Below are positions 26,302 to 33,990 of a stretch of DNA of 50,306 nt, one piece after another (within the stretch, counting starts at the first letter, position 1; the number at the start of each line of letters is the position of its first letter). Under the pieces are notes generated by a model that searched no databases, was not told the DNA's origin, and saw nothing but the letters and a program-made list of their open reading frames with translations. The translations under genes and the position numbers were made by a program. This DNA comes from an uncultured Opitutia bacterium. Lineage in GTDB: Bacteria; Verrucomicrobiota; Verrucomicrobiia; Opitutales; Opitutaceae. The stretch covers positions 1 through 50,306 of the forward strand of contig CAIOTK010000147.1 of the NCBI GenBank assembly GCA_903861185.1. Direction: 5' to 3'.

Positions 26302-28065
26302 ATGCCCCTGCACCTTTCCCGTCGGCAATACGCCGAGATGTTTGGCCCCACGGTCGGCGACCGCGTGCGGCTCGCCGACACCGACCTCTTCGTCGAGGTG
26401 GAGCGCGACCTCGTGGCCGTGGCCGGCTACGGTAACGAAATCAAGTTCGGCGGCGGCAAGGTCATCCGCGACGGGATGGGACAGTCGCCCACGGCCCGCG
26501 ATGCCGAGTGTCTCGACCTCGTGATCACCAACGCCCTCATCCTCGATCCGCGCTTGGGGGTGGTGAAGGCCGACATTGGCATTAAACACGGCCGCATCGT
26601 GGGCATCGGGCACGCGGGTAACCCCGGCATCCAATCCGGACTCGGCTCGGCCTACCCCGATCCTGCGACGGGCCGCCTCGACCCAATGACCGTAGGCGCG
26701 GCCACTGAGGTCATCGCCGGCGAAGGCCGCATCATCACAGCCGGCGGCATCGACACCCATATCCACTTTATTTGTCCGCAGCAGATCGACGAGGCCCTGA
26801 GTTCCGGTGTGACCACGCTCCTCGGAGGCGGCACGGGGCCAGCCCACGGTACCCTCGCCACCACCTGCACCCCGGGCCGCTGGAACCTGCATCGGATGCT
26901 GGAGGCCGCCGAGGCCTATCCGGTAAACCTCGGTTTCCTCGGCAAGGGGAACTGCAGCACCCCAGACCCGCTGCGGGAACAGATCGTCGCTGGGGCCATC
27001 GGGCTCAAACTCCACGAGGACTGGGGGACCACGCCCGCCGCCATCGACACCTGCTTGGGCGTGGCGGAAGAACTGGATGTTCAGGTGGCCATCCACACCG
27101 ACACGCTCAATGAATCCGGCTACCTCGACGACACCCTCCGGGCGTTTCGCGGCCGCACGATTCACACGTTCCACTCGGAAGGAGCCGGCGGCGGGCACGC
27201 CCCAGACATCATCCGCGTCTGCGGGGAGCCGAACGTCCTGCCTTCCTCCACCAACCCCACGCGGCCGTTCACGGTCAATACTGTGGATGAGCACCTCGAT
27301 ATGCTGATGGTCTGCCATCATCTGGACTCCAAGATCCCGGAGGATGTCGCCTTCGCTGAGTCGCGGATCCGGCCCGAGACCATCGCGGCGGAGGATCGGC
27401 TCCACGATCTCGGCGCCATCTCGATTATGTCGTCGGACTCCCAGGCCATGGGCCGAGTCGGGGAGGTGATTCTCCGGACCTGGCAGACGGCCCACAAGAT
27501 GAAGGTCCAGTTCGGCGCCCTAGCCGATCAAACCCATCCCGCCGCGGATAACTTCCGGGTGCTACGCTATCTCGCCAAATACACGATCAACCCGGCCGTG
27601 GCGCACGGCATCAGCCACCTCGTCGGTTCGGTCGCCGTGGGTCAGCTGGCGGATCTGGTGATCTTCCGGCCGGCCCTTTTCGGGGTGAAGCCGGAGACTG
27701 TGCTCAAGGGTGGCTTTATCGCCTGGGCAAACATGGGGGACCCAAATGCTTCGATCCCCACCCCGCAGCCGACGTTCTACCGGCCCCAATTCGGCGCGGC
27801 GGGAGCGGCCCTCGGGTCCACCTGCCTGACCTTCGTGAGCGCTGCCGCCCTGCAGGAGGGTAGCCTCGCTGGGCTTAGCCTGCGCCGGCGCCTCGAGCCG
27901 GTCCGTCGCTGCCGCCAGTTGGGTAAGCGGGATATGGTGCTCAACGCCGCGCTGCCACGGATCGAAGTCGATCCGGAAACTTACGAGGTACGCGCAGACG
28001 GCGAACTCCTGCGCTGTGAACCCGCCCGGGAACTGCCGCTGGCCCAACGCTACTTCTTGTTCTAG
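26302..28065 (+). CDS. ureC: Urease alpha (catalytic) subunit
   Basis: 587 residues, about 20 more than the Klebsiella enzyme. All catalytic residues are present at a constant offset of +19: nickel ligands H153 and H155 (GGIDTHIHF), carbamylated K236 (GLKLHEDWG), H265 ([10 protein letters not shown]), H291 ([15 protein letters not shown]) and D379 ([13 protein letters not shown]). The flap Cys338-His339 is in MMVCHHLD. Most of the extra length is an insertion of about 13 residues before the first metal motif (near [13 protein letters not shown], about 111-130). The C-terminus [10 protein letters not shown] is canonical. It should be an active nickel urease once matured by UreDEFG. Confidence 0.98.
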   Translation: MPLHLSRRQYAEMFGPTVGDRVRLADTDLFVEVERDLVAVAGYGNEIKFGGGKVIRDGMGQSPTARDAECLDLVITNALILDPRLGVVKADIGIKHGRIVGIGHAGNPGIQSGLGSAYPDPATGRLDPMTVGAATEVIAGEGRIITAGGIDTHIHFICPQQIDEALSSGVTTLLGGGTGPAHGTLATTCTPGRWNLHRMLEAAEAYPVNLGFLGKGNCSTPDPLREQIVAGAIGLKLHEDWGTTPAAIDTCLGVAEELDVQVAIHTDTLNESGYLDDTLRAFRGRTIHTFHSEGAGGGHAPDIIRVCGEPNVLPSSTNPTRPFTVNTVDEHLDMLMVCHHLDSKIPEDVAFAESRIRPETIAAEDRLHDLGAISIMSSDSQAMGRVGEVILRTWQTAHKMKVQFGALADQTHPAADNFRVLRYLAKYTINPAVAHGISHLVGSVAVGQLADLVIFRPALFGVKPETVLKGGFIAWANMGDPNASIPTPQPTFYRPQFGAAGAALGSTCLTFVSAAALQEGSLAGLSLRRRLEPVRRCRQLGKRDMVLNAALPRIEVDPETYEVRADGELLRCEPARELPLAQRYFLF

Positions 28066-28090
28066 GCCCAGCCGCATTGTTCACTGGTCT

Positions 28091-28552
28091 ATGCAGCTGA
28101 TCACCGGCCCCCTAGCCTCCAGCGACCCCAACTTGCCGGAGATTGCCGTCCCGGTGGATCGTCAGACCCTCGCGAAGCGCCTGTGGCGCGGCACAGCCGA
28201 GGACGGGCGGGAATTCGGTTGTGAGCTCGCGTCTCCACTGCGCCACGGCGAAGTCCTGCAGCAAACCGCCTCCGCCCGCTACGTCGTGCGCCAGACGGAG
28301 GAACCCGTAGTCGAGGTGGACCTCAACCTCGCCCCCTCGGCGGCGGCGGGCATTGGCTGGGCCATCGGCAACCTGCACTTGGAGCTCGCGGCCGAGCCGC
28401 AGCGTCTGCTCGCCCCAGATGAACCCGCGGTGCGGCAGCTGCTCGAACGCCTGAAGGTCCCATTCCGGACCGGCCGGGCCGTCTTTCGACCCGGCCGGTT
28501 CAGTCGCGGCGCCCAGCCCAGCCATGAACTCGGCCCCAGCCACCGGCATTGA
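28091..28552 (+). CDS. ureE: Urease accessory protein UreE (nickel metallochaperone)
   Basis: 153 residues from ATG 28091 (MQLITGPLASSDPN); the track start at 28016 reads back into ureC in another frame. UreE binds Ni2+ and hands it to UreG. The metal-binding core is GWAIGNLHLELAAEPQRLLAPDEPAVRQLLERL, equivalent to the conserved GNxH segment. The C-terminus is short with a modest His cluster ([10 protein letters not shown]) rather than the long poly-His tail of Klebsiella. Its end overlaps the ureF start by 29 bases. Confidence 0.92.
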   Translation: MQLITGPLASSDPNLPEIAVPVDRQTLAKRLWRGTAEDGREFGCELASPLRHGEVLQQTASARYVVRQTEEPVVEVDLNLAPSAAAGIGWAIGNLHLELAAEPQRLLAPDEPAVRQLLERLKVPFRTGRAVFRPGRFSRGAQPSHELGPSHRH

Positions 28553-29243
28553 GGAGATCCCGGCCTGGTTGCCCGGCCTCCTGCAAACCTGCGACTCTGC
28601 CTATCCCACCGGAGGCTACGCCCACTCCGGGGGCCTCGAAGGTCTGGTCCAGGCAGGAGTTGTGCGGGATGCGGCGTCGCTCGGGCGGCATCTTCAGGAG
28701 ATCATCCTCCCGGCGCTCCGCCAGGTTGATCTGCCCCTCGCCGCCCAAGCCTGGCGGGCGCTCGCGCGGCCGGACTGGGAACGCGTGGGCGAACTCTGCT
28801 TTCTTTCCTCCGCGCTCCGGCCTGCCCGGGAGTTGCGGCTGGCGGCGGAAAACACCGGCCGGCAGCGGGTCGAGCTTCTCGCCCACTTGCACCCTGACAG
28901 CCTCGCCACCGCCTTTCACGCCGAGGCGGTGCGGGGCCGCTGGCCCGGCGCTCACCCGATCGCAGCCGCACTGGAAGGACGCCTCTGGGGCGCCCCCGAA
29001 CAGGCCGTCCTCGTGAGCCTCGGGTACAGCACCCTCGCGGCCTCCCTCGCGGCCGCGATGAAGCTCCTGCGGATTGGGCAGAATGCCGCCCAGGGGTTGC
29101 TCACCACCGCCCTGCGCCAATTACCCGAAGCCATCACCACCGCCCGCCAACTCCGGGATCCGGAGATGGGTTGGTTTAACCCCTGGCTTGAAATCGCCTC
29201 CGCCCGCCATGAATCCGCCGACCACCGTATGTTCATCTCCTAA
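28524..29243 (+). CDS. ureF: Urease accessory protein UreF
   Basis: 239 residues. An all-helical protein that acts with UreD and UreG in the pre-activation complex, promoting nickel delivery and lysine carbamylation. Family motifs are [27 protein letters not shown] near the N-terminus (the S-x-x-x-P-x-G-x-x-x-x-S-x-G-L-E pattern) and [15 protein letters not shown] in the C-terminal half. It overlaps ureE upstream and ureG downstream (35 bases), suggesting coupled translation. Confidence 0.93.
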   Translation: MNSAPATGIEEIPAWLPGLLQTCDSAYPTGGYAHSGGLEGLVQAGVVRDAASLGRHLQEIILPALRQVDLPLAAQAWRALARPDWERVGELCFLSSALRPARELRLAAENTGRQRVELLAHLHPDSLATAFHAEAVRGRWPGAHPIAAALEGRLWGAPEQAVLVSLGYSTLAASLAAAMKLLRIGQNAAQGLLTTALRQLPEAITTARQLRDPEMGWFNPWLEIASARHESADHRMFIS

Positions 29244-29889
29244 CCCGGGCCGTCGCCCGCCCCGCATCGGCATCGGGGGCCCCGTGGGCTCCGGTAAAAC
29301 CATGCTTTGCCTGCGCCTTTGTCAGGCCCTCCGCGATCGCCTCTCGCTCGGCGTGGTGACCAACGACATCTACTGCTCCGAGGACGCGGATTTTCTGCGC
29401 CAGCAGAGTGCCCTCGAGCCGGGGCGCATTCTCGGGGTCGAAACTGGCGGCTGCCCGCACACCGCGATCCGCGACGACACCACGATGAACGAGCAGGCCT
29501 GCCGTGACCTCGAAGCCCGCTTTCCCGACCTACAACTGCTGCTGGTCGAGAGCGGCGGCGACAACCTCACCGCCACCTTCTCACCCGAACTCGTGGACGC
29601 GTTCATCTATGTGATCGACGTGGCCGAGGGGGATAAGATGCCCCGCAAGGGAGGGCCGGCCATCCGGCACAGCGATCTTCTGCTCATCAACAAGATCGAT
29701 CTCGCCCCGCTAGTCGGGGCCGACCTCGACGTGATGGATCGGGATGCGCGCCGCCAACGGGGGACCCGGCCGTTTCTGTTCTGCGACCTCAAACGGCATC
29801 ATAACCTGCCGGCGGTGCTCGACTGGATCGAACACCACGTGCTCTTCGCGACCGCAGCCCGCGCCGCAGAGCCCCCGCGCCATGGCTAA
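29209..29889 (+). CDS. ureG: Urease accessory protein UreG (GTPase)
   Basis: 226 residues from ATG 29209, inside the ureF 3-prime end; the track ORF begins 45 codons too early. A SIMIBI GTPase that powers nickel insertion. The P-loop is GGPVGSGKT (23-31), the metal-binding CPH motif is in [18 protein letters not shown], the Walker B-like [19 protein letters not shown] follows, and [13 protein letters not shown] gives guanine specificity. The N-terminal 18 residues before the core are Pro/Arg-rich and non-conserved. It overlaps the ureD start by 8 bases. Confidence 0.95.
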   Translation: MNPPTTVCSSPNPGRRPPRIGIGGPVGSGKTMLCLRLCQALRDRLSLGVVTNDIYCSEDADFLRQQSALEPGRILGVETGGCPHTAIRDDTTMNEQACRDLEARFPDLQLLLVESGGDNLTATFSPELVDAFIYVIDVAEGDKMPRKGGPAIRHSDLLLINKIDLAPLVGADLDVMDRDARRQRGTRPFLFCDLKRHHNLPAVLDWIEHHVLFATAARAAEPPRHG

Positions 29890-30712
29890 GCTCACCGGCC
29901 ATCTCGACTTCCGCGCCGTACCGCGGGCGGATGGCCAGACCGTCCTAAAGGACCAGTCCTTCCGGGCCCCCTTTCATCTCAGCAAACCGTACTGGGATTC
30001 GGAGGCCCGCATCCTAATCGTCCAAGTCGTCAATCCGACGGCCGGAATCCTCGCCGGGGACGAGCTCGACGTGCGGATCGAGGTGGAGCGAGGAGCCGCT
30101 CTCATTGTTACCACGCCCGGGGCCAGTCGGGTCTTCACAATGCGCCACGGCGCGGCCGTGGCCCGCCAGCAGATCTCCGTCGCGGACGGCGCGTGGCTCG
30201 AATGGATTCCAGAGCCACTGGTGACGCACCGCGAATCCACGTTTCGGCAAATCACCCGGCTTGAACTCGGTGCCAGCGCGGCCGTTTTCTACGCGGATCA
30301 ATGGATGCCCGGACGGCTGGGCCACGGGGAGGCGTGGGCCTGGCGTCAGCTGGAACTGCTCCTCGAGGTCCGGCAAGCCAACCGGCTCGTGCTCTGCGAG
30401 CGAATGGCGGCCTCCGGCCCGGAACTCCGGTCAATTGCCGCCCTACACGGATCCGGGCCCGAAGCGTGTTTCCTGAACGCAGTGCTGGCCGGCCCCGCGC
30501 TCGGCCCCACGGAAGGAACGTGGCGGAACGAGTTGGAGCGTCTCCAACAGCCCGGCATCTGGATCGGGGTGAGCAGCTTAGCCGGTCAGGCCGCTTGGAC
30601 TCTCAAAGTGGTCACGGAAAACGCGCGCCGCTTGCGGGAAACCGTCCGCGCCATCCGTGCGGCGCTAGCGCCGCACCTGCCTTACTTGGCGACAGACTTG
30701 CGCAAGCTCTGA
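29882..30712 (+). CDS. ureD: Urease accessory protein UreD (UreH)
   Basis: 276 residues from ATG 29882 ([10 protein letters not shown]); the track start at 29744 lies inside ureG in another frame. UreD is the scaffold that carries UreF and UreG to the urease apoprotein. Signatures are [56 protein letters not shown] and [24 protein letters not shown]. Many bacteria place ureD first (ureDABC); here it closes the cluster in the order A-B-C-E-F-G-D. Its last 31 bases overlap a convergent small membrane protein gene. Confidence 0.93.
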   Translation: MAKLTGHLDFRAVPRADGQTVLKDQSFRAPFHLSKPYWDSEARILIVQVVNPTAGILAGDELDVRIEVERGAALIVTTPGASRVFTMRHGAAVARQQISVADGAWLEWIPEPLVTHRESTFRQITRLELGASAAVFYADQWMPGRLGHGEAWAWRQLELLLEVRQANRLVLCERMAASGPELRSIAALHGSGPEACFLNAVLAGPALGPTEGTWRNELERLQQPGIWIGVSSLAGQAAWTLKVVTENARRLRETVRAIRAALAPHLPYLATDLRKL

Positions 30713-30930
30713 GCACTGACGCGGCGGGAGCGGAGGTGACTCACCCCGGCCCAGAGCGCGGCGCCGACGATCAGTAGGCAGGCGGCGGACGCCAGCGGGT
30801 GAGCGGCTAGGTGGCTGAAATCCCAAGTGAAATCGCCGCCCTCGTGCCCGTCATGGCCGGGGTGCGCGCGGGCGACGGCGGCAGAAAGAACAACGAACAC
30901 CACGGCGGAACGGACAAAAAACTGGTTCAT
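30682..30930 (-). CDS. Small His-rich exported or membrane protein next to urease (HupE/UreJ-like start)
   Basis: 82 residues from ATG 30930 (MNQFFVRSAVVFVVLSAAVARA, signal peptide); the track start 27 codons earlier precedes the signal. Cleavage after ARA would expose HPGHDGHEGGDF, a His/Asp-rich stretch suited to bind Ni2+ or another metal. One transmembrane helix (LASAACLLIVGAALWAGVSHL) and a basic tail follow. The arrangement HPGHxxH...HPL...GxxLWAG resembles the start of HupE/UreJ nickel permeases but is far too short to be one. It is convergent with ureD and overlaps it by 31 bases. Real gene likely because of its clear signal peptide; function unknown. Confidence 0.6.
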   Translation of the reverse strand: MNQFFVRSAVVFVVLSAAVARAHPGHDGHEGGDFTWDFSHLAAHPLASAACLLIVGAALWAGVSHLRSRRVSAQSLRKSVAK

Positions 30931-31014
30931 GCCGCCGATACAGCAGGACCCATTCCGCTTCGCCAACAAAAAAGTGGCCTGCGGGCCCAAGTGCGCGGGT
31001 CCATCTTCCAACGC

Positions 31015-31046
31015 AAAAAAACCGCCGTCCCGGATAGGGACGGCGG
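31015..31046 (-). terminator. Rho-independent terminator of the rplM-rpsI operon
   Basis: On the minus strand a perfect 10-bp stem CCGCCGTCCC / GGGACGGCGG with a 5-base loop is followed by a run of seven T. It begins 25 bases after the rpsI stop. Strong canonical form. Confidence 0.93.
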
Positions 31047-31070
31047 CGGAAGATAAAACTCCGACAGCGC

Positions 31071-31475
31071 TCAGCGCTTGGAGAACTGGAACCGCTTGCG
31101 GGCGCCCGGCTGACCGGCCTTCTTGCGCTCCTTCTCGCGCGGATCGCGCTTGAGGAAGCCGCTCTTCTTGAGCTTAGGACGGTGCTCGGCGTTCAGCTTC
31201 TGCAGCGCGCGGGCGATGCCGTGCGCGACCGCGCCGGCCTGGCCGGCGACGCCGCCGCCGGAGACATTGACGGTCACGTCAACCTTCTCCTTGAGCTCCA
31301 TCGTCAGCAGCGGCGCGTAGGCCTGCTTGGCGAAGTTCTCGTGCGAGAAGTAGTCGTCGAAGGTGCGGCCGTTGACGGTCAGCTTGCCGGAACCCTCGGT
31401 CAGGCGGACGCGGGCAGTCGAGGTCTTGCGGCGGCCGGTGCCGAGGAACACGGTGGCGGGGGAGGCAGCGCTCAT
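31071..31475 (-). CDS. rpsI: 30S ribosomal protein S9
   Basis: 134 residues from ATG 31475; the longer track start overlaps rplM. Typical S9: [36 protein letters not shown] and the conserved basic C-terminal tail ending KRFQFSKR, which reaches the P-site tRNA. Second gene of the rplM-rpsI operon, 19 bp after rplM. The leader CCCCTCCCACCGACCGCT has no Shine-Dalgarno sequence even for this highly expressed gene. Confidence 0.98.
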   Translation of the reverse strand: MSAASPATVFLGTGRRKTSTARVRLTEGSGKLTVNGRTFDDYFSHENFAKQAYAPLLTMELKEKVDVTVNVSGGGVAGQAGAVAHGIARALQKLNAEHRPKLKKSGFLKRDPREKERKKAGQPGARKRFQFSKR

Positions 31476-31494
31476 AGCGGTCGGTGGGAGGGGT

Positions 31495-31923
31495 TCAGAC
31501 GGTGATCTTCTGCGGGGCGTTCGCCTCGTGGGTGTGGGCGGTGCCAGCGAAAACGCGCAGCTTGCGCAGCATCGTCGCGGCAATCCGGTTCTTCGGGAGC
31601 ATCCCCTTGACGGCGTGCTCGATGATGAACTCCGGGTGGCGCTCGCGCATCAGGGAGACCTTGCGGTAGCTCTCGCCGCCGACGAAGCCGGAGAAGAACA
31701 TATACTCGTTCGCCTCCTCCTTACGACCGGTGAGGACCACCTTCTCGGCGTTGATGACCACCACGAAATCACCGGTGTCCACGCTGGGGGTGTAGCTCGG
31801 CTTGTGGCGGCCGCGGATAATGTTGGCGGCTTTCACGGCGAGGCGACCGAGCGGCACGCCGGCGGCATCGATAAGATACCACTTGGGCTGCACTGCCTCC
31901 TTCTTGGCGAGGAACGTTTTCAT
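31495..31923 (-). CDS. rplM: 50S ribosomal protein L13
   Basis: 142 residues from ATG 31923 ([22 protein letters not shown]), exactly the usual L13 length; the track adds five residues. Signatures are [37 protein letters not shown] and [23 protein letters not shown]. An early-assembling 23S rRNA-binding protein and first gene of the rplM-rpsI pair. A TTGACA -35 box lies about 40 bases upstream. Confidence 0.98.
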   Translation of the reverse strand: MKTFLAKKEAVQPKWYLIDAAGVPLGRLAVKAANIIRGRHKPSYTPSVDTGDFVVVINAEKVVLTGRKEEANEYMFFSGFVGGESYRKVSLMRERHPEFIIEHAVKGMLPKNRIAATMLRKLRVFAGTAHTHEANAPQKITV

Positions 31924-31938
31924 GCGAAAAGAGGTCAA

Positions 31939-31966
31939 GAGCTAAGGTCCGCCCCGTGAGTGTCAA
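31939..31966 (-). promoter_or_regulatory. Candidate housekeeping-sigma promoter of rplM-rpsI
   Basis: On the minus strand a perfect TTGACA is followed after 16 bases by TAGCTC, a weak match to TATAAT, and ATG 31923 follows 15 bases later. The perfect -35 in a GC-rich background ahead of ribosomal protein genes makes a strong promoter plausible; the -10 is uncertain. Confidence 0.45.
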
Positions 31967-32064
31967 CCGAGTTTTGGGTGGAAAATCCACTGGGCGCTTT
32001 CCCGCCCTCCACCCGGAACGCCTGCGGCCTTGTTTCCCGGAGACTCCCGGCGCAACCTCTGACG

Positions 32065-32472
32065 ATGTCCTCCCCTTCCCTGCCCGCCCGCCGTGCGCTC
32101 GGTGCGGCTGGCTTGCTCGGTCTGAGCGGCGTGGCCCTCGGCGCCCTCGGCGCGCACGCCCTGAAGGGCACGCTCGCGGCGCGCGGGATGGAACCAGTCT
32201 GGTCCACCGCCGCCCAGTACCACCTCGGGCACGCTCTCGCCCTCGCGGCACTGGCCGCCTGGCTGCGCGGGGATCCGACTCCCACCCCGAGCCTCGCCTG
32301 GGTGAGCCGCTGCTGGACGGCCGGGACGGTCCTGTTTTCGGGCTCCTTGTACCTGCTCGCCCTCGGCGGTCCCCGCTGGCTGGGGCCGGTGACCCCGATA
32401 GGCGGAGTTGCGTTGCTCGCCGGCTGGTTGCTCCTCTCGCTGGCCGCTCTGCGCGGTCGCCGGACGGAATGA
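32065..32472 (+). CDS. DUF423-family small membrane protein
   Basis: 135 residues from ATG 32065; the track start at 31960 falls in the rplM promoter region. Four predicted transmembrane helices with the DUF423 (YgdD-type) pattern: GLLGLSGVALGALGAHALKGTL, VWSTAAQYHLGHALALAALAAWL, AGTVLFSGSLYLLALGG and LGPVTPIGGVALLAGWLLLSLAAL. The short motifs GAHALK, YHxxHALAL and FSGSLYLLAL are diagnostic. Inner-membrane protein with no established function. Its stop overlaps the start of the CCA-adding enzyme gene (ATGA). Confidence 0.9.
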   Translation: MSSPSLPARRALGAAGLLGLSGVALGALGAHALKGTLAARGMEPVWSTAAQYHLGHALALAALAAWLRGDPTPTPSLAWVSRCWTAGTVLFSGSLYLLALGGPRWLGPVTPIGGVALLAGWLLLSLAALRGRRTE

Positions 32473-33920
32473 ACGCGCCTCTGCTGCTGCCGCCGGACCT
32501 GCGGGCGATGCTCGAGGCCGTCCGCCGCGTCGGCCGGCCGCGCATCGTCGGCGGAGGCGTGCGGGACTGGCTGCTGGGTCTCGAGCCGAAGGATCTCGAC
32601 GTCGAAGTAGGCGGCATCGACTTCGAAACGCTGCACCGGACGCTCGCGCCGTTCGGGGCGACGGACGTGGTGGGCCGAAGTTTCGGCGTGATCAAGGTGA
32701 GGAGCGCCGCCTCAGGGACGGAGTACGATTTTTCGCTGCCGCGCCGCGAGTCGAAGACCGGGTCGGGCCACCGGGGTTTCGCGGTGGCGCCGGAACCCGG
32801 GCTGGGAGACGCGGAGGCGGCGGCGCGGCGCGACTTCACGCTGAACGCGATCGCGTACGATCCGTTCTCCGACGCGATCATCGATCCGCACGGCGGACGG
32901 GAAGATCTGGCGCGCCGAATCCTGCGCCATACCAGTCCGGCCTTCGCGGAGGATCCGCTACGGGTGCTCCGCGGGTTCCAGCTCGCGGCGCGGTTCGATC
33001 TAACGCTCGCCCCGGAGACCGCGGCCGTGTGCCGGGCCATTGCGCCGGCGTACGCCGAGCTGCCCGTGGAGCGCGTCTGGGGCGAATGGGAGAAGTGGGC
33101 CGCCAAGGCGCTGCGGCCCTCGCGCGGCCTGGCCGTGCTGGAGGCAACCGGCTGGCTCGCGCATTTCCCGGAGGTCGCCGCGCTCCGCGGGACTCCGCAG
33201 GATCCGCAGTGGCACCCCGAGGGCGACGTGTTCGTTCACACGGGACATTGCCTGGACGCACTGGTGCAGCTGGCGGGCTGGCGGGAGCGGGACGCGGGCG
33301 GGCGAGTCCTGCTGACCCTCGCGGTGCTGGCGCACGATTTCGGGAAACCGGCAACCACCGTGCGGGTGGAGCGGCCCGGCGGCGCGCGCTGGACCAGCCC
33401 GGGGCACGAGGCGGCGGGCGGACCACCCGCGGAAGCCTTCCTCACGCGCCTGGGCGCGCCGACGCGCTACCTCGCGCCGGTCCGGGCCCTGGTCGTCAAT
33501 CACCTCGCGCACCATCACGGGCAGGGGGAATTTTCCGACTCGGCGGTGCGACGCCTCGCCCGCCGGCTCGCCCCGGCGACCGTGGACGAGTTGGCGCTCG
33601 TGATGCGGGCCGACGCGGAGGGCCGGCCCCCGCTGCCGGCGGCGGACGTGCACGCACGCATCGACGCCCTTGTGGCGCGGGCCCGCGCCCTAGCGCTCGA
33701 GCAGCTCGCGCCGCGGCCGATCTTGCTCGGGCGGCACCTGATCCGCTTGGGCCTCCCTCCCGGTCCAGACTTCAGCCCACTGCTGGAGGCTGCGTTCGAA
33801 GCTCAGCTCGACGGCATATTCCAGGACGAGGCGGGCGCGCTGGCGTGGGCCCAGGCGCGCCTGAGGCCGCGCGACGCTCACCACAAGCCTTCCCCACCGC
33901 CCCAGCGCGGCGGTAAATAG
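32469..33920 (+). CDS. CCA tRNA nucleotidyltransferase / poly(A) polymerase-family enzyme with HD domain
   Basis: 483 residues from ATG 32469; the track ORF runs 171 codons too far upstream through the DUF423 gene. Class II nucleotidyltransferase: PRIVGGGVRDWLLGLEPKDLDVEVGG holds the helix turn and the catalytic DxD, and RRDFTLNAIAYDPFSDAIIDPHGGREDL and EDPLRVLRGFQLAARFDL are the family head and neck motifs. A C-terminal HD-type domain shows HTGHCLDALVQL and LAVLAHDFGKP with LVVNHLAHHHG. HD-containing members add or repair CCA at tRNA 3-prime ends and have phosphohydrolase activities; poly(A) polymerase activity cannot be excluded from sequence. Confidence 0.92.
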   Translation: MNAPLLLPPDLRAMLEAVRRVGRPRIVGGGVRDWLLGLEPKDLDVEVGGIDFETLHRTLAPFGATDVVGRSFGVIKVRSAASGTEYDFSLPRRESKTGSGHRGFAVAPEPGLGDAEAAARRDFTLNAIAYDPFSDAIIDPHGGREDLARRILRHTSPAFAEDPLRVLRGFQLAARFDLTLAPETAAVCRAIAPAYAELPVERVWGEWEKWAAKALRPSRGLAVLEATGWLAHFPEVAALRGTPQDPQWHPEGDVFVHTGHCLDALVQLAGWRERDAGGRVLLTLAVLAHDFGKPATTVRVERPGGARWTSPGHEAAGGPPAEAFLTRLGAPTRYLAPVRALVVNHLAHHHGQGEFSDSAVRRLARRLAPATVDELALVMRADAEGRPPLPAADVHARIDALVARARALALEQLAPRPILLGRHLIRLGLPPGPDFSPLLEAAFEAQLDGIFQDEAGALAWAQARLRPRDAHHKPSPPPQRGGK

Positions 33921-33933
33921 CCCCAAAAGCAAC

Positions 33934-33960
33934 GGGGCGGCCGGTGAAACCGGCCGCCCC
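33934..33960. terminator. Hairpin terminator between convergent cca-type gene and TonB receptor gene
   Basis: A perfect 12-bp stem GGGGCGGCCGGT / ACCGGCCGCCCC with a GAA loop sits 13 bases after the nucleotidyltransferase stop and 30 bases from the receptor stop. There is no T tract on the plus side; on the minus side the stem is followed by GTTGCTTTT. It probably serves both convergent genes. Confidence 0.7.
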
Positions 33961-33990
33961 GGGGAGGGAACGGAACTTGGGCGCGGGAGC

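Noticed and set aside
26050-27495. 481-aa minus-strand ORF over ureB-ureC
   Set aside because: It is a mirror frame of ureC, which has all catalytic residues; no domain is visible in the antisense product.
31956-32468. Extension of the CCA-adding enzyme ORF to 654 aa
   Set aside because: The extra 171 codons overlap the DUF423 gene in another frame and are Arg/Pro-rich shadow sequence.
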